From contig DCHC01000003.1 of NCBI GenBank assembly GCA_002314755.1, positions 11,331 through 75,330 of the forward strand: 64,000 nucleotides of DNA, written 5' to 3'. How positions within the stretch are numbered: position 1 is the first letter of the stretch; each line of letters begins with the position of its first letter. The notes under the pieces were generated by a model. The model worked only from the letters and a program-made list of their open reading frames with translations, did no database searches and was not told the origin of the DNA. This document shows positions 8,434 to 17,194 of this stretch, one piece after another. The position numbers and the translations under genes are program-made. Origin of the DNA: Faecalibacterium sp. UBA1762 (GTDB lineage: Bacteria > Bacillota > Clostridia > Oscillospirales > Ruminococcaceae).

Positions 8434-9309
8434 ATGAAATTTGAGGATATTCACATTCGTGACCCCTTTGTTTTACCGGCGGATGGGAAATACTATCTGT
8501 ACGGTTCCCGCTGTAAAAACAGCGGAAACTTTGCCTTTGGTGGTGCCACCGGTCTGGATGTGTATGTCAGCACAGACCTGGAAAATTGGAGTGAGCCTCA
8601 CGAATGCTTCAGTCGACCGGCAGACTTTTGGTCTGACCGTGATTTTTGGGCGCCGGAGGTGCATTGCTGGCAGGAAAAATACTACATGTTTGTCAGCTTT
8701 AAGGCAGAAAATGCCTGTCGGGGGACCCAGATCCTGAAAAGTGAACAGGGCCCTATGGGACCCTTTTTGCCGATCAGTGAAGGCCCTGTCACTCCGCGAA
8801 ATTGGGAGTGTCTGGACGGTACCCTGTATGTAGATAAACAGGGAAAGCCCTGGATGGTATTTTGCCACGAATGGGTGCAGATCGGCAACGGCACGGTATG
8901 CGCGCTGCCGCTAAAAGAGGATCTGACCGCCCCGGCGGGAGAACCGATCGAGTTATTTCATGCGGTGGATGCCCCTTGGGTACGGGATTACCCCAGCAAG
9001 GGCAACTTTGTGACAGATGGTCCCTTTATCTACCGCGCAAGGAACGGGCAGCTGCGGATGATCTGGTCCAGCTTTAATGAAAAAGGGGCATACGCTCAAG
9101 GTTTGGCCTGTAGTGAAAGCGGCGAGATAACCGGTCCGTGGACCCAGGCCGAGCAGCCGATTATGGCGGCAGACAGCGGTCACGGTATGTTGTTCCGGGA
9201 TTATGAAGAAAAGCTGTATCTGATTTTGCATGCGCCCAATGAGGGTCCGTTAGAGCGGCCGAAGTTGTTTCCCATGCGGGAAACCGATGAGGGGTTTGAA
9301 AGAGCTTGA
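8434..9309 (+). CDS. GH43-like beta-propeller glycosidase
   Basis: A 291-residue protein with the repeat pattern of five-bladed beta-propeller glycosidases (GH43 family). IRDPFVLPADGKYYLYGS at the N-terminus carries the usual general-base Asp; the FWAPEVHCWQEKYYMF blade, the LDGTLYVD strand and a CHEW Glu are candidate pKa-modulator and acid positions. No signal peptide is seen, so it should act on imported oligosaccharides in the cytoplasm. The ATG at 8434 is preferred (AGGA 8 bp upstream) over ATG 8425. Substrate, perhaps an arabino- or xylo-oligosaccharide, cannot be read from the sequence. Its stop overlaps the start of the next gene. Confidence 0.8.
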   Translation: MKFEDIHIRDPFVLPADGKYYLYGSRCKNSGNFAFGGATGLDVYVSTDLENWSEPHECFSRPADFWSDRDFWAPEVHCWQEKYYMFVSFKAENACRGTQILKSEQGPMGPFLPISEGPVTPRNWECLDGTLYVDKQGKPWMVFCHEWVQIGNGTVCALPLKEDLTAPAGEPIELFHAVDAPWVRDYPSKGNFVTDGPFIYRARNGQLRMIWSSFNEKGAYAQGLACSESGEITGPWTQAEQPIMAADSGHGMLFRDYEEKLYLILHAPNEGPLERPKLFPMRETDEGFERA

Positions 9310-10109
9310 GCATTGGTCAGGAACAACTGCAGCAGGCATTACAGCACTGTGGCCCGGATACTTTCCCTGCTGCACCGGCAACCATAGGCCGTTTGGGTGA
9401 GCGTACGCTGCATGCGGTATTAAAAAGCTGTTACGAGCCGGATGAGCGTTATCATGAACAACCTGTAGGGGGATTTGTAGCGGATATTTTACGTCCGGAT
9501 GGCATAATTGAGATACAGACCGGCAGCTTTTACCCATTGCGGCGCAAGATACCGGAATTTGTCAAGCTTTGCCCCGTGACAATTGTACATCCGCTCTCGG
9601 TTCAAAAAAGATTGTGGTGGGTCGACCCTGCAACAGGCGCGGTGTCCGGGGGCAGAAAAAGCCCCCGTCCTCAGCGTCCGTTGGATCTGCTGCCGGAGCT
9701 GTTTTGGGTCATAGATTGGTTTGATACCGTAGATTCCTTGCCGGCAGAGACGCAGCTTTTTCCGCTGACGGTGGAGCTGGTACTGCTATCTATGCAGGAA
9801 TATCGGTTACAGGACGGCTATACCCGGGAGGGAAAGGCAGGGTCTCATCGGGCGAACCGGGTACCGTCAGAGCTTTTCGGTACCGTCACTCTACATACGG
9901 CTGCCGATGTGGCAAAGCTTTTGCCCACTTTGCCGCAACAGTTTACCGCAAGTGAGCTGTACAAGACATTGCATTTTACCAGGCTGCGGGCAAATGCAGC
10001 GAAAAAAGTATTGCTCAGATTGGATATCATTCAGTCGACGGGTGAAAAACAGGGACGGGCAGAGCTTTTTTCACTGACACCGAAGTATAAGCTCTTGCAG
10101 ACAGAATAA
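9306..10109 (+). CDS. Uncharacterised PD-(D/E)XK-like protein
   Basis: 267 residues, TTG start at 9306 overlapping the TGA of the GH43-like gene (TTGA), so translation is coupled. Residues ~30-75 (GRLGERTLHAVLKSC.., VGGFVADILRPDGIIEIQT) look like a PD-(D/E)XK nuclease core with an Asp, then E-x-Q in place of E-x-K. The C-terminal ~100 residues are helical with a winged-helix look (..FTASELYKTLHFTRLRANAAKKVL..). Similar proteins occur widely in clostridia as hypotheticals; I know of no experimental function. A nuclease, a nucleic-acid-binding or a degenerate regulatory protein are all possible. Confidence 0.65.
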   Translation: MSIGQEQLQQALQHCGPDTFPAAPATIGRLGERTLHAVLKSCYEPDERYHEQPVGGFVADILRPDGIIEIQTGSFYPLRRKIPEFVKLCPVTIVHPLSVQKRLWWVDPATGAVSGGRKSPRPQRPLDLLPELFWVIDWFDTVDSLPAETQLFPLTVELVLLSMQEYRLQDGYTREGKAGSHRANRVPSELFGTVTLHTAADVAKLLPTLPQQFTASELYKTLHFTRLRANAAKKVLLRLDIIQSTGEKQGRAELFSLTPKYKLLQTE

Positions 10110-10112
10110 AAC

Positions 10113-10147
10113 AAAAACTTTCCGGAGTTTTTCCCCGGAAAGTTTTT
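10113..10147. terminator. Bidirectional terminator between convergent genes
   Basis: AAAAACTTTCCGG (10113-10125) is a perfect inverted repeat of CCGGAAAGTTTTT (10135-10147), giving T-rich tails on both strands. It serves the plus gene ending at 10109 and the minus operon ending at 10163. Confidence 0.9.
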
Positions 10148-10162
10148 CGTGGGCGGAAGGTT

Positions 10163-11167
10163 TTACCAGGGCTTGCTGCGGGCAACGGAAATGCAGCGGA
10201 ATTCCCCGTTATTGTTTGTAGGGTCATCGGGGCGAGAAGGGCGGCAGGCACAGTAGAATTGGTAAAGAATACCGTCGTGATAGATCACGCCGGGCTTATG
10301 GGCATAGGTACTGTCGACGGTGCCATGACCGCCGATGGTCAAAATGGGCAACGGGTATTTTTTCCAGTGTACCAGGTCGTCGCTTAGTGCCAGAGAGTTG
10401 CAGGCAGAAAGGTTGCCCAAACCGTAGTAGTACATCACCCACTGTTCTTTGACGCTGTCGTACATCACCACCGGGTCGGAGGCAAAGATGCTGTCCCACG
10501 CGCCCTCGGTTACCGGCAGAACAGGGTTGGATTCCTCCCTTTTCCAGTGGAACATGTCCAAAGAGGTGGCCATGCCGGTCTGCTCTAACCAGGCACCCTC
10601 CACAATATTTTTGGCGTTGTAAAACATATAGAAAATGCCGTTCTGCTCAATCAGCCAGGATTTGTATAGACCGCCCCGTTCAAAAGCGGCGCCGTCTCGG
10701 TAACTATACACCGGCTTTTGGGAAAATTCCCAGTGTAACAGGTTTTCATCCTCAGTCCAGGCAAGTCCGATTTCGGCAGAGCCGGTTTCGTAGCCTTCAC
10801 CGGGGTAGCTATGATACATCATCCAGTATTTTCCGTTCACCTTTTTCAGTCTGCGGGGGCCAAACAGATCATTTTCCATCAGTAGGGTAGTACAAGCCAT
10901 ACCGACCTTGTCCCAATCCTGATTGCAGCCACGGGGCAGAATGGTCCCTAGCTTTTCCCAATGAACCAGATCCGGCGAGGTGGCAAGCATGGTCTGGTAG
11001 CCGATGCCGTCAAATCCGATATAGGTCATATAGAATTTTCCGTTGTGTTCAAAGGGCAGGGGGCAATCCACTGCTTTTTCATCGGCACTGCCGGGCTTGC
11101 CGGAGCCGGTCAGGACCGCATCTCCCAGCTTGTAGGGGGTCACCAGATGGCGAATGTCAAAATCCAT
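10163..11167 (-). CDS. Beta-propeller glycosidase (GH43/GH32/GH130-like)
   Basis: A 334-residue protein with repeated propeller strands: CPLPFEHNGKFYMTYIGFDG, LATSPDLVHWEKLG, KYWMMYHSYPG, FYMFYNAKN, WVMYYYGLGN. This is the pattern of clan GH-F/GH-J and GH130 enzymes that release or phosphorolyse sugars; the exact family and substrate are not clear. No signal peptide is present. The ATG at 11167 (MDFDIRHLV..) is preferred because AGAGGTG precedes it; a longer start would add a basic, unconserved N-terminus. It is the last gene of a five-gene minus-strand operon, 41 bp after the HAD gene. Confidence 0.72.
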   Translation of the reverse strand: MDFDIRHLVTPYKLGDAVLTGSGKPGSADEKAVDCPLPFEHNGKFYMTYIGFDGIGYQTMLATSPDLVHWEKLGTILPRGCNQDWDKVGMACTTLLMENDLFGPRRLKKVNGKYWMMYHSYPGEGYETGSAEIGLAWTEDENLLHWEFSQKPVYSYRDGAAFERGGLYKSWLIEQNGIFYMFYNAKNIVEGAWLEQTGMATSLDMFHWKREESNPVLPVTEGAWDSIFASDPVVMYDSVKEQWVMYYYGLGNLSACNSLALSDDLVHWKKYPLPILTIGGHGTVDSTYAHKPGVIYHDGILYQFYCACRPSRPDDPTNNNGEFRCISVARSKPW

Positions 11168-11208
11168 ATACAAAGCACCTCTTTCTCTTCTTTTCCCGTG
11201 TTTGGGTA

Positions 11209-11853
11209 TCACAACAGTGCAAGCATCTGCTGAAAGCTTTCAAACCGCCAGTCACAGTGCAGGGTCTGGGGTACAGCCGCACAGACAATATGGGCGGTCA
11301 GAATACCGCCGTTTCTGCCGCTGCCCAGGTCTACCTCCCGATCGCCTAACATGACGGTCTCCTCCGGCTGCATGTTGTACTTAGCAGACAGATAGTTTAC
11401 GGCATCCGGCGCAGGCTTTACGGCAAAGCCCTCTGTGCCAGGGGCAACCATATCGCAAAAGAATCCGTCAATGCTCCAATGGCATAGATAATTTGCGGTC
11501 TCCTCCGGTTTTCTGTGGGTAAAAATATAATTGTTACGGCCGGTGTCAGTGATCTTTTTTAAGACAGCAACTACATCCGGCATGGGCGGGGCAGCCAGAC
11601 TTTCCAGATAGGGCTTGCGGTGTTCCACATATTTTGTGTGCAGGGTATCATATTCTATGCCGAACAAATCGGCATAATGGTGAATCGCAAAGGGAATGTT
11701 GTCCAGCATCAGCTCCATCATTTCGGTGGAATCGGCGGTGTGACCGAAATCCGCCAGCGCCAGCTGCACGCAATGGATGATGGTCGGATAGGTGTTGAAC
11801 AGGGTGCCGTCAAAATCCCAAATAAAATGCCGGATATTATTCATGGATTGCAT
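11209..11853 (-). CDS. HAD-superfamily phosphatase (PGMB/phosphoglycolate-type)
   Basis: 214 residues with motif I WDFDGTLFNTYP (Asp nucleophile and Asp+2), a helical cap inserted after it, motif II FTHRKPEE, motif III KPAPDAV and motif IV MLGDREVDLGSG. It is a subclass IA HAD enzyme of the phosphoglycolate phosphatase or beta-phosphoglucomutase kind, probably acting on a sugar phosphate given its place among carbohydrate genes. Gaps to both neighbours are about 40 bp, consistent with one operon. Confidence 0.85.
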   Translation of the reverse strand: MQSMNNIRHFIWDFDGTLFNTYPTIIHCVQLALADFGHTADSTEMMELMLDNIPFAIHHYADLFGIEYDTLHTKYVEHRKPYLESLAAPPMPDVVAVLKKITDTGRNNYIFTHRKPEETANYLCHWSIDGFFCDMVAPGTEGFAVKPAPDAVNYLSAKYNMQPEETVMLGDREVDLGSGRNGGILTAHIVCAAVPQTLHCDWRFESFQQMLALL

Positions 11854-11896
11854 AGGAAAACACTCCTTTTACATATAGGATAACAATTGGCTGAAT

Positions 11897-12550
11897 TTAC
11901 AGATTGTATTCTTTGAAAATATCGTAAACAGCGGAATGGATGGCGGCACATTTTTCCGGATCTAAAGAACGGGAGCAGTAAAATGCGCCGGAAGCGGCGG
12001 GCTGAGGCAGCAGCTCCCGATAGCCGGACAGGGTGCAAAAATGAACACAGGCAGCAAGATAGCTGCCGTAGGCGCCGCCATGCTCCCCATCGGTATAGAA
12101 CAGGTCAATCTCCGGATGCTCGTTCCGGATTTTTTGCCACACCAGACCCACTGGACTGACGGCGGCGTCAAATTCACGGCCGCAGGCAAAATAGGCGTCC
12201 GCCATCTCCTGTTGAACCTCGGGGGCAGCCTTACTTGCCCAGGTCATATACAGCACCGGTTTGGCGTGGACCGCATTTAGCATAGGGATGATATCGTTTA
12301 GGCCGTCCCGCAGAAGTCCAACGCCCCGGAAGGGGTGGGCGACATCCTGTAAAACGGCGGCGTCATAATTGCCGTACTTGATATTAAAGTGAACCTGGGG
12401 CTGGGTGGCATGTTCGGTCAAGCTCATACCGCCTATGGTCAGCATGGTCACATCCACCGTTTCGTGCTTGACCAATCGGTAAAGATCTGCTACCACATGG
12501 GGCATATCGTTAAAAAAGGTGTGGCTGTTGCCGATAAATAAAATCTTCAT
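11897..12550 (-). CDS. SGNH-type hydrolase (DUF4886-like)
   Basis: 217 residues starting MKILFIGNSHTFFNDMP, where GNSHT supplies the block I Ser of SGNH hydrolases in the variant seen in DUF4886 proteins; a GGMSL turn follows and a late TDGEHGGAYGSYLAA segment holds the Asp/His candidates. It is likely a cytoplasmic esterase removing acyl groups (for example acetyl) from carbohydrates. It is the second SGNH-type enzyme of the same operon, 33 bp after the flavoprotein gene. Confidence 0.75.
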   Translation of the reverse strand: MKILFIGNSHTFFNDMPHVVADLYRLVKHETVDVTMLTIGGMSLTEHATQPQVHFNIKYGNYDAAVLQDVAHPFRGVGLLRDGLNDIIPMLNAVHAKPVLYMTWASKAAPEVQQEMADAYFACGREFDAAVSPVGLVWQKIRNEHPEIDLFYTDGEHGGAYGSYLAACVHFCTLSGYRELLPQPAASGAFYCSRSLDPEKCAAIHSAVYDIFKEYNL

Positions 12551-12583
12551 GGGTAAGCTCTCCTTTTCTTCAAATGCAAACGA

Positions 12584-14308
12584 TTATTTTGGTTGGGGTA
12601 TTTTTTCTATCTGCAGTTTATCACCCCGGAGGAAAAGCTCCAGCCGAATACCCTGCCAGGCAGGGTCGGTAAAAGGATGATCCTCCCGGTAATGTCCGCC
12701 GCGGCTTTCGGTACGGGTGTTCATTGCAAGCACCATTGCCTCAGCCGTTATCAGAGCTTGAGCGGTCTCCAACGCCTTGCGCAGCGGGGTACCTGCCCGG
12801 GCGTCGGCAATGGGAGAATAGCTTTGTCGCCAGGTGTGGATTTGGCAAAGCAAATCGGAGAGTTCGTCTCCCCGGCGAAGGACATTTGCCTTTAGCCACA
12901 GGGCGTTGCCTAATGCTTTGCGCAGGGGCATTGCACGCAAAGGCGGTTCGGAACAGTCCGCTGTTCGGGTGGGTTGCAGTAGGGAAGTTAGCTGTTCGGC
13001 TGCCGTCTCGGCTGTGGGGCAGAAGCGATCGGCCTGCTCGGCATAGAGGCAGGCTGCGGCTGCGGACCGGGCGCCGAACACCAGCGCTGCGGCAGTGGCA
13101 ACGCCCCCGTGTCGGTCGGCACCGTGAATTCCGCCTGCGGCCTCGCCGGCACAGTACAGGCCGGGTACCGAGGTGGCGCCATCCGCATTGATGAGTACGC
13201 CGCCGTTGGCACAGTGGGCAAACGGTGCAATCCGGATGGATTGCCGGGTCAGATCTATTCCGTTTTGCAGATATAGGGCGCGGGCAGATGCCATAAACTC
13301 GTTGGTGTCAGTGCCGAAAGCGGCGTCAAAACGCAGGCTGCAGCCGGTATCTCCGCCGGAGCGAATACCGCGCAACATGGCAAGATCAAACCAGCGACTG
13401 TCATCCGAACAGGTAAAGGGGGCGTGCATGCTGCGCTGCCGCAGGCACTCTTCAACCGACAGTCCCTTCGGCAAAGCATCCTGTAAAAGAGGCCTTCCCT
13501 CAGCATCTGTGACACTGTTACAGTGCCACAGGCTGATTTCACAGAACAGCATCTTATACACAGGTTCGGTCAAACCGGGAATAAACTGTAAGAACTCAGT
13601 ATTGACCAGTCGGGCACCGGCAGAAAGCGCAAGGCTTGCAGCGCTGCCGGTAACATCCGCCGGGTTAAGGTTATGTCTGTACAGACCGCATACACCGCCA
13701 CAGGCCAGAATGACCGCCGGAGTCTGCAACAGTAACCGGTTGTTTTGACTGTCCAGAGCCACCAGTCCGCAGATACTGCCGTTATGGGTCAGCAGCCGGA
13801 CAGCATCCGCATTGGTCAGAACCGTCAGGTTGGGGTAATCGGTGAGGTTCTTACTCAAACGGCGGCGTGCTTCGTCCCAGCCGTTCCAGGCGCAGATTGT
13901 CCGCTCTCTTGGGGCAAAGCAGGCTGCCCTGCCTTGGATGAAATACGGCTCCAACCCCAGCTCGCTTAAACGGTCTATTTCACGGCGAATCTGGCTGATC
14001 TGAACCCGATACAACTCCTCACCTGCCACCCCGGAGCCAGCTTGTACAACCTCCTGCAAAAAGACCTGGGCATCTGCGTCGTTTTCCGGCAGCTGGCAGC
14101 CAAGCCCATCCGTAAAGGGGTAAAAACTGGCGCCGGAGCAAAGCTGTCCCCGGGCAAGCAGCAGTACCCGGATGCCGGTGCGGGCAGCGTCTACCGCAGC
14201 ACGCAGCCCGGCAAGACCGGCCCCGACAACCACCAGGTCATAGCTTTCCCGTTGGATTAAGGACGGTTCGCAGAAAGCCCAAACGGAATCAGATAACCGG
14301 TCTGTCAA
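12584..14308 (-). CDS. FAD-dependent oxidoreductase of the SdhA/FrdA/NadB family
   Basis: A 574-residue flavoprotein. The N-terminal dinucleotide-binding motif is YDLVVVGAGLAGLRAAVDAA (about 19-38), the second FAD contact is GLYCAGEAAGGIHGADRHGG, and the C-terminal helical domain ends with the MNTRTESRGGHYREDHP signature of fumarate reductase and L-aspartate oxidase. TTG at 14308 is used, with AAGGAG 7 bp upstream, inside the end of the preceding gene (20-bp overlap). No iron-sulphur or NadA/NadC partner is nearby, so succinate or aspartate metabolism is not supported. In this operon a role in oxidising or reducing a sugar-derived acid is possible but unproven. Confidence 0.78.
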   Translation of the reverse strand: MTDRLSDSVWAFCEPSLIQRESYDLVVVGAGLAGLRAAVDAARTGIRVLLLARGQLCSGASFYPFTDGLGCQLPENDADAQVFLQEVVQAGSGVAGEELYRVQISQIRREIDRLSELGLEPYFIQGRAACFAPRERTICAWNGWDEARRRLSKNLTDYPNLTVLTNADAVRLLTHNGSICGLVALDSQNNRLLLQTPAVILACGGVCGLYRHNLNPADVTGSAASLALSAGARLVNTEFLQFIPGLTEPVYKMLFCEISLWHCNSVTDAEGRPLLQDALPKGLSVEECLRQRSMHAPFTCSDDSRWFDLAMLRGIRSGGDTGCSLRFDAAFGTDTNEFMASARALYLQNGIDLTRQSIRIAPFAHCANGGVLINADGATSVPGLYCAGEAAGGIHGADRHGGVATAAALVFGARSAAAACLYAEQADRFCPTAETAAEQLTSLLQPTRTADCSEPPLRAMPLRKALGNALWLKANVLRRGDELSDLLCQIHTWRQSYSPIADARAGTPLRKALETAQALITAEAMVLAMNTRTESRGGHYREDHPFTDPAWQGIRLELFLRGDKLQIEKIPQPK

Positions 14309-14960
14309 AGCCCATCTCCTTCAAAAATGTCCGTGCAATAATCATACTGCCGATGCGACCGGGATGAACCCGATCCCACATAATGTAGCAAGGGTGTCGG
14401 TATTGCAGATAATCGTCAAATGCCTGCTGCAGATCAATACAGCGTACACCGGCTTCGGCACAGACCTTTTTGCAGATGGCGCGGTAGTTGTCGGTCATGG
14501 CACGCATAGCGTCAACAGTGTTGGGCTCAATAAAATAAGGGGTCAAAAAGATCATCTCCTTGACATTGTCCCTGGAAACAGCTATCATTTTCCGCAGATT
14601 TTGAGCATATTCCTCCTCCAGGACATGCCAGTTGCGTACACCGGGGGAGTCAAAACGGCGCCAAAGATCGTTTATGCCGATCATGACTACCAGATAGTCC
14701 GGGGCAAGATCAATGACATCTTGCTGCCAGCGGGCAATCAGATCACGGCTGCTATTGCCGCTGATGCCGGTGTTGCGAACCTGTAATGCAAGCTCAGGGT
14801 AGTAGACATTTAAAAAGGTATCGATCAGATTGACATAACCGTCACCCAAAGAATTGGCCATTCCGGGGATGCCGTTTTCTCCCACCGGGTGGGCACGGCC
14901 GGCATCGGTTACGGAATCTCCGGTGAACAGTATCGAGGTATCTTTTTCAAATAGCAGCAT
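14289..14960 (-). CDS. GDSL/SGNH-family lipase-esterase
   Basis: 223 residues with the four SGNH blocks: GDSVTDAG (block I Ser ~16), ISGNSSRDL (Gly, Asn), VVMIGINDLW (block III GxND) and DRVHPGRIGS (block V Asp and His). It is a classical GDSL esterase, likely removing acetyl or acyl groups from a carbohydrate. It is the first gene of the minus-strand operon running to 10163. A TACAAT -10-like box lies at 15024-15029 (complement), but its -35 is weak. Confidence 0.88.
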   Translation of the reverse strand: MLLFEKDTSILFTGDSVTDAGRAHPVGENGIPGMANSLGDGYVNLIDTFLNVYYPELALQVRNTGISGNSSRDLIARWQQDVIDLAPDYLVVMIGINDLWRRFDSPGVRNWHVLEEEYAQNLRKMIAVSRDNVKEMIFLTPYFIEPNTVDAMRAMTDNYRAICKKVCAEAGVRCIDLQQAFDDYLQYRHPCYIMWDRVHPGRIGSMIIARTFLKEMGFDRPVI

Positions 14961-15068
14961 GGTAAGATATCATCCTTTCCTGATCAGGTAAACTGCTATA
15001 GGGTGGAAATGTCGGTTTCCCTTATTGTAGCACGAAAAGACCGGAAAAAAAAGCCCCGTCATCAAAGA

Positions 15069-15114
15069 AAAAGCCGTTCCCGGCGAATAACGGCATTCAC
15101 AGGGAACGGCTTTT
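15069..15114 (-). terminator. Terminator of the URO-D/MtbA-like gene
   Basis: AAAGCCGTTCCC near 15070-15081 pairs with GGGAACGGCTTT near 15102-15113. Read on the minus strand it is followed by TTTTTCTTTG, just downstream of the stop at 15139. Confidence 0.8.
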
Positions 15115-15138
15115 CAGAAAACGGAAAAGACTGAACCA

Positions 15139-16149
15139 TCAACCGCCGATCTCTTCTAAGGCAAGGGTGATAGCGCGCAGGTTTTCCAAAGCTGTGGCGG
15201 TGGGCAGTTCGCAACCGGGCATATATAGCGCGTTGGGCGCATGGGACGCAGCGGCATCTGCAGCCAGCATGGCGCTTCGGACACCGATGGGGTCAGTTTC
15301 GTACACATCGGCAACCGGGTCGATATTGCCGTTTAAAATGACATTTCCTTCAGCCAGAACCAAAGCTTCCGCATAGGGAACAGCGTGATCAATATCAATA
15401 ATCTTTGCACCGCTCTTCTGGCTGAAGGGCAGTAGACGGCGGGTATCACCGCACATATGCAGACGGCCTGTGATGCCATACTGCGTCATTCGCCCAAATA
15501 TTTTTTGGTGTTGCGGCAGCATCAGCTCCTCATACAGTGCGGGGGAGAGTAGGCTGGCAACCGGGTCGGCGACATACAGATACTTCGCCCCCACGGCTGC
15601 AAGGGCATCAATCAAGTTGCAGCAGGTTTCGGTGGCGACCTCTAACAGATGGCAGCAGGCATCGGGATCATCCAACAGATCCACTAAAAACTCCTGAACG
15701 CCGCGGGTGTTGCCGGCAACGGTCGCGGGTCCCACACACAGGGTCATAGGGTATATTTCGGCCTCGTTGGCCAGGGCGTGAACAGTGGCGTCCACCAGAT
15801 CCTGCAAACGGGGCGTCTCGCTGATTTTCAGCGGCTGCAAACCTGCTGCCTTGGAAATATCGTCAATTGCCGGAGTGGCAACGGTGGGCAATCGGTCGGG
15901 GAAATAGTTGATTTTTGCACCAAAGGCCTCGGCCTCCCTTACCAGGTCAGAGGCGATCTGGATAAAATCCAGACCGGCATCCCGGGCACAAGCAATGGCG
16001 GCATCTGCCATCGCGATGTGGTTTTTGCAATACTCTTCCACCGTGATGCCGGTGTACTGGGTGACCACACTTCCGACAATGGTTAGGTTGGGTCGCCGAT
16101 CAACCGGCTGACCGGCACAAAAAGTATCCAGACGGGTACGAGCATTCAT
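15139..16149 (-). CDS. URO-D superfamily methyltransferase (MtaA/MtbA-like)
   Basis: A 336-residue TIM barrel of the uroporphyrinogen decarboxylase superfamily. Late in the sequence it carries HMCGDTRRLL and a following Cys in MPGCELP, the His-x-Cys...Cys zinc site of methylcobamide:CoM-type methyltransferases; true haem HemE lacks it. Substrates for such solitary clostridial proteins are mostly unknown (methylated corrinoid or thiol chemistry). No corrinoid protein, MtaB/MttB or RamA-like activator is seen in the window, so partners must be elsewhere. It is an apparent single-gene transcript. Confidence 0.8.
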   Translation of the reverse strand: MNARTRLDTFCAGQPVDRRPNLTIVGSVVTQYTGITVEEYCKNHIAMADAAIACARDAGLDFIQIASDLVREAEAFGAKINYFPDRLPTVATPAIDDISKAAGLQPLKISETPRLQDLVDATVHALANEAEIYPMTLCVGPATVAGNTRGVQEFLVDLLDDPDACCHLLEVATETCCNLIDALAAVGAKYLYVADPVASLLSPALYEELMLPQHQKIFGRMTQYGITGRLHMCGDTRRLLPFSQKSGAKIIDIDHAVPYAEALVLAEGNVILNGNIDPVADVYETDPIGVRSAMLAADAAASHAPNALYMPGCELPTATALENLRAITLALEEIGG

Positions 16150-16243
16150 AAATGTAAGGTCCTTTCTTTTTTTAGATATCGTTGTGTACAGTATTCATTA
16201 TATACACTGACAGGAAAAAAGCCTTGCAAATTTTTATGCTGTT

Positions 16244-16981
16244 TTATAATAATTTTTCTTCTGGGGCAACGGTAAGTGCGGAACGGTTCTTTAGTTGAAG
16301 CGTAATGTCATCAAGCGAGAAAACCGTAAAATCCGGTTCCTTCGCCGTAGGCGGCAGACTTTTACCCCGATGATTGTACCAACAGGTGACAAAGCCGCAT
16401 GCCATAGCGCCGGCAATATCTGCCGAAAAGGAATCACCGATCATCAATACCTGTTCTGGTATGGGCTTGGGGTAAGAAATGCGGTTCAGACATTCTTCAA
16501 AAAAAGCTTTGCCCGGCTTGGAAAGCCCCAGCAGCTCGCTGGTAAAAACGTCGGTTAGAAGAGAAAGCATGCCGACCTGCTCCAGCCGCTGCAGCTGCTG
16601 TGCGTGAGGGGCATTGGTGGCGGCGTAACAGCGTAGTCCGGCAGCGTTCAAATCGGTTAAAAGCTGTTTTGCCCCCGGCAGCGGGATTGCCGTGCAGTCA
16701 ATAAAGTGGCGGAATCTTCCCTCAAAGGCGACGCCATCCAGGGAGATTCCAAGCTCGGCAAATACCCGGTTCCAACGGCGGGTAAACAGCTCCTCCTGGG
16801 TGAGTTCCCCCTTTTCCAGCTGAAGCCAAAAGTCGGCGTTGATCCGGGAAAAGACCTCAAACATCCGGGGCGAAAAGGAATGCCCTTTTTCAGAAAGTGC
16901 AAGCCGCATGGCTTCGGCGGCACAGGCATGAAAATCCAGCAGGGTATCATCCACATCCATAAAAACAGTGGTAATCAACAT
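16244..16981 (-). CDS. YjjG-type HAD nucleotidase
   Basis: 245 residues with HAD motif I FMDVDDTLLDFHACA, a helical cap, motif II AATNAPHAQ, motif III SKPGKAFFEECL and motif IV MIGDSFSADIAGAM. DVDDTLLDF and the overall order match YjjG/YfnB 5'-nucleotidases, which dephosphorylate non-canonical pyrimidine nucleotides. The ATG at 16981 follows AAGGAGCT. It stands alone on the minus strand. Confidence 0.82.
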   Translation of the reverse strand: MLITTVFMDVDDTLLDFHACAAEAMRLALSEKGHSFSPRMFEVFSRINADFWLQLEKGELTQEELFTRRWNRVFAELGISLDGVAFEGRFRHFIDCTAIPLPGAKQLLTDLNAAGLRCYAATNAPHAQQLQRLEQVGMLSLLTDVFTSELLGLSKPGKAFFEECLNRISYPKPIPEQVLMIGDSFSADIAGAMACGFVTCWYNHRGKSLPPTAKEPDFTVFSLDDITLQLKNRSALTVAPEEKLL

Positions 16982-17083
16982 GTGAGCTCCTTATCCTAAT
17001 ATCAATGGTGATGGGGCATCCGCTCTCTTTGTCTATTCATAACAGAAAACCGGAAAAATGTCCAGTACGAAGGGGAGAAAAAC

Positions 17084-17112
17084 TTGAATTTTTCCTGCAA
17101 AAAGCGTAAAAT
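17084..17112 (+). promoter_or_regulatory. Promoter of the PII-like/antiporter operon
   Basis: TTGAAT at 17084-17089 and TAAAAT at 17107-17112 with a 17-bp spacer; the ATG of the first gene is at 17195. Confidence 0.65.
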
Positions 17113-17194
17113 GAAATACCGGAAAACCCCTGTACAAACCGGTACACTACGGTGGGTACGGGGGAATATCGCAACCGGAAGGGAGAAAAAGCTT

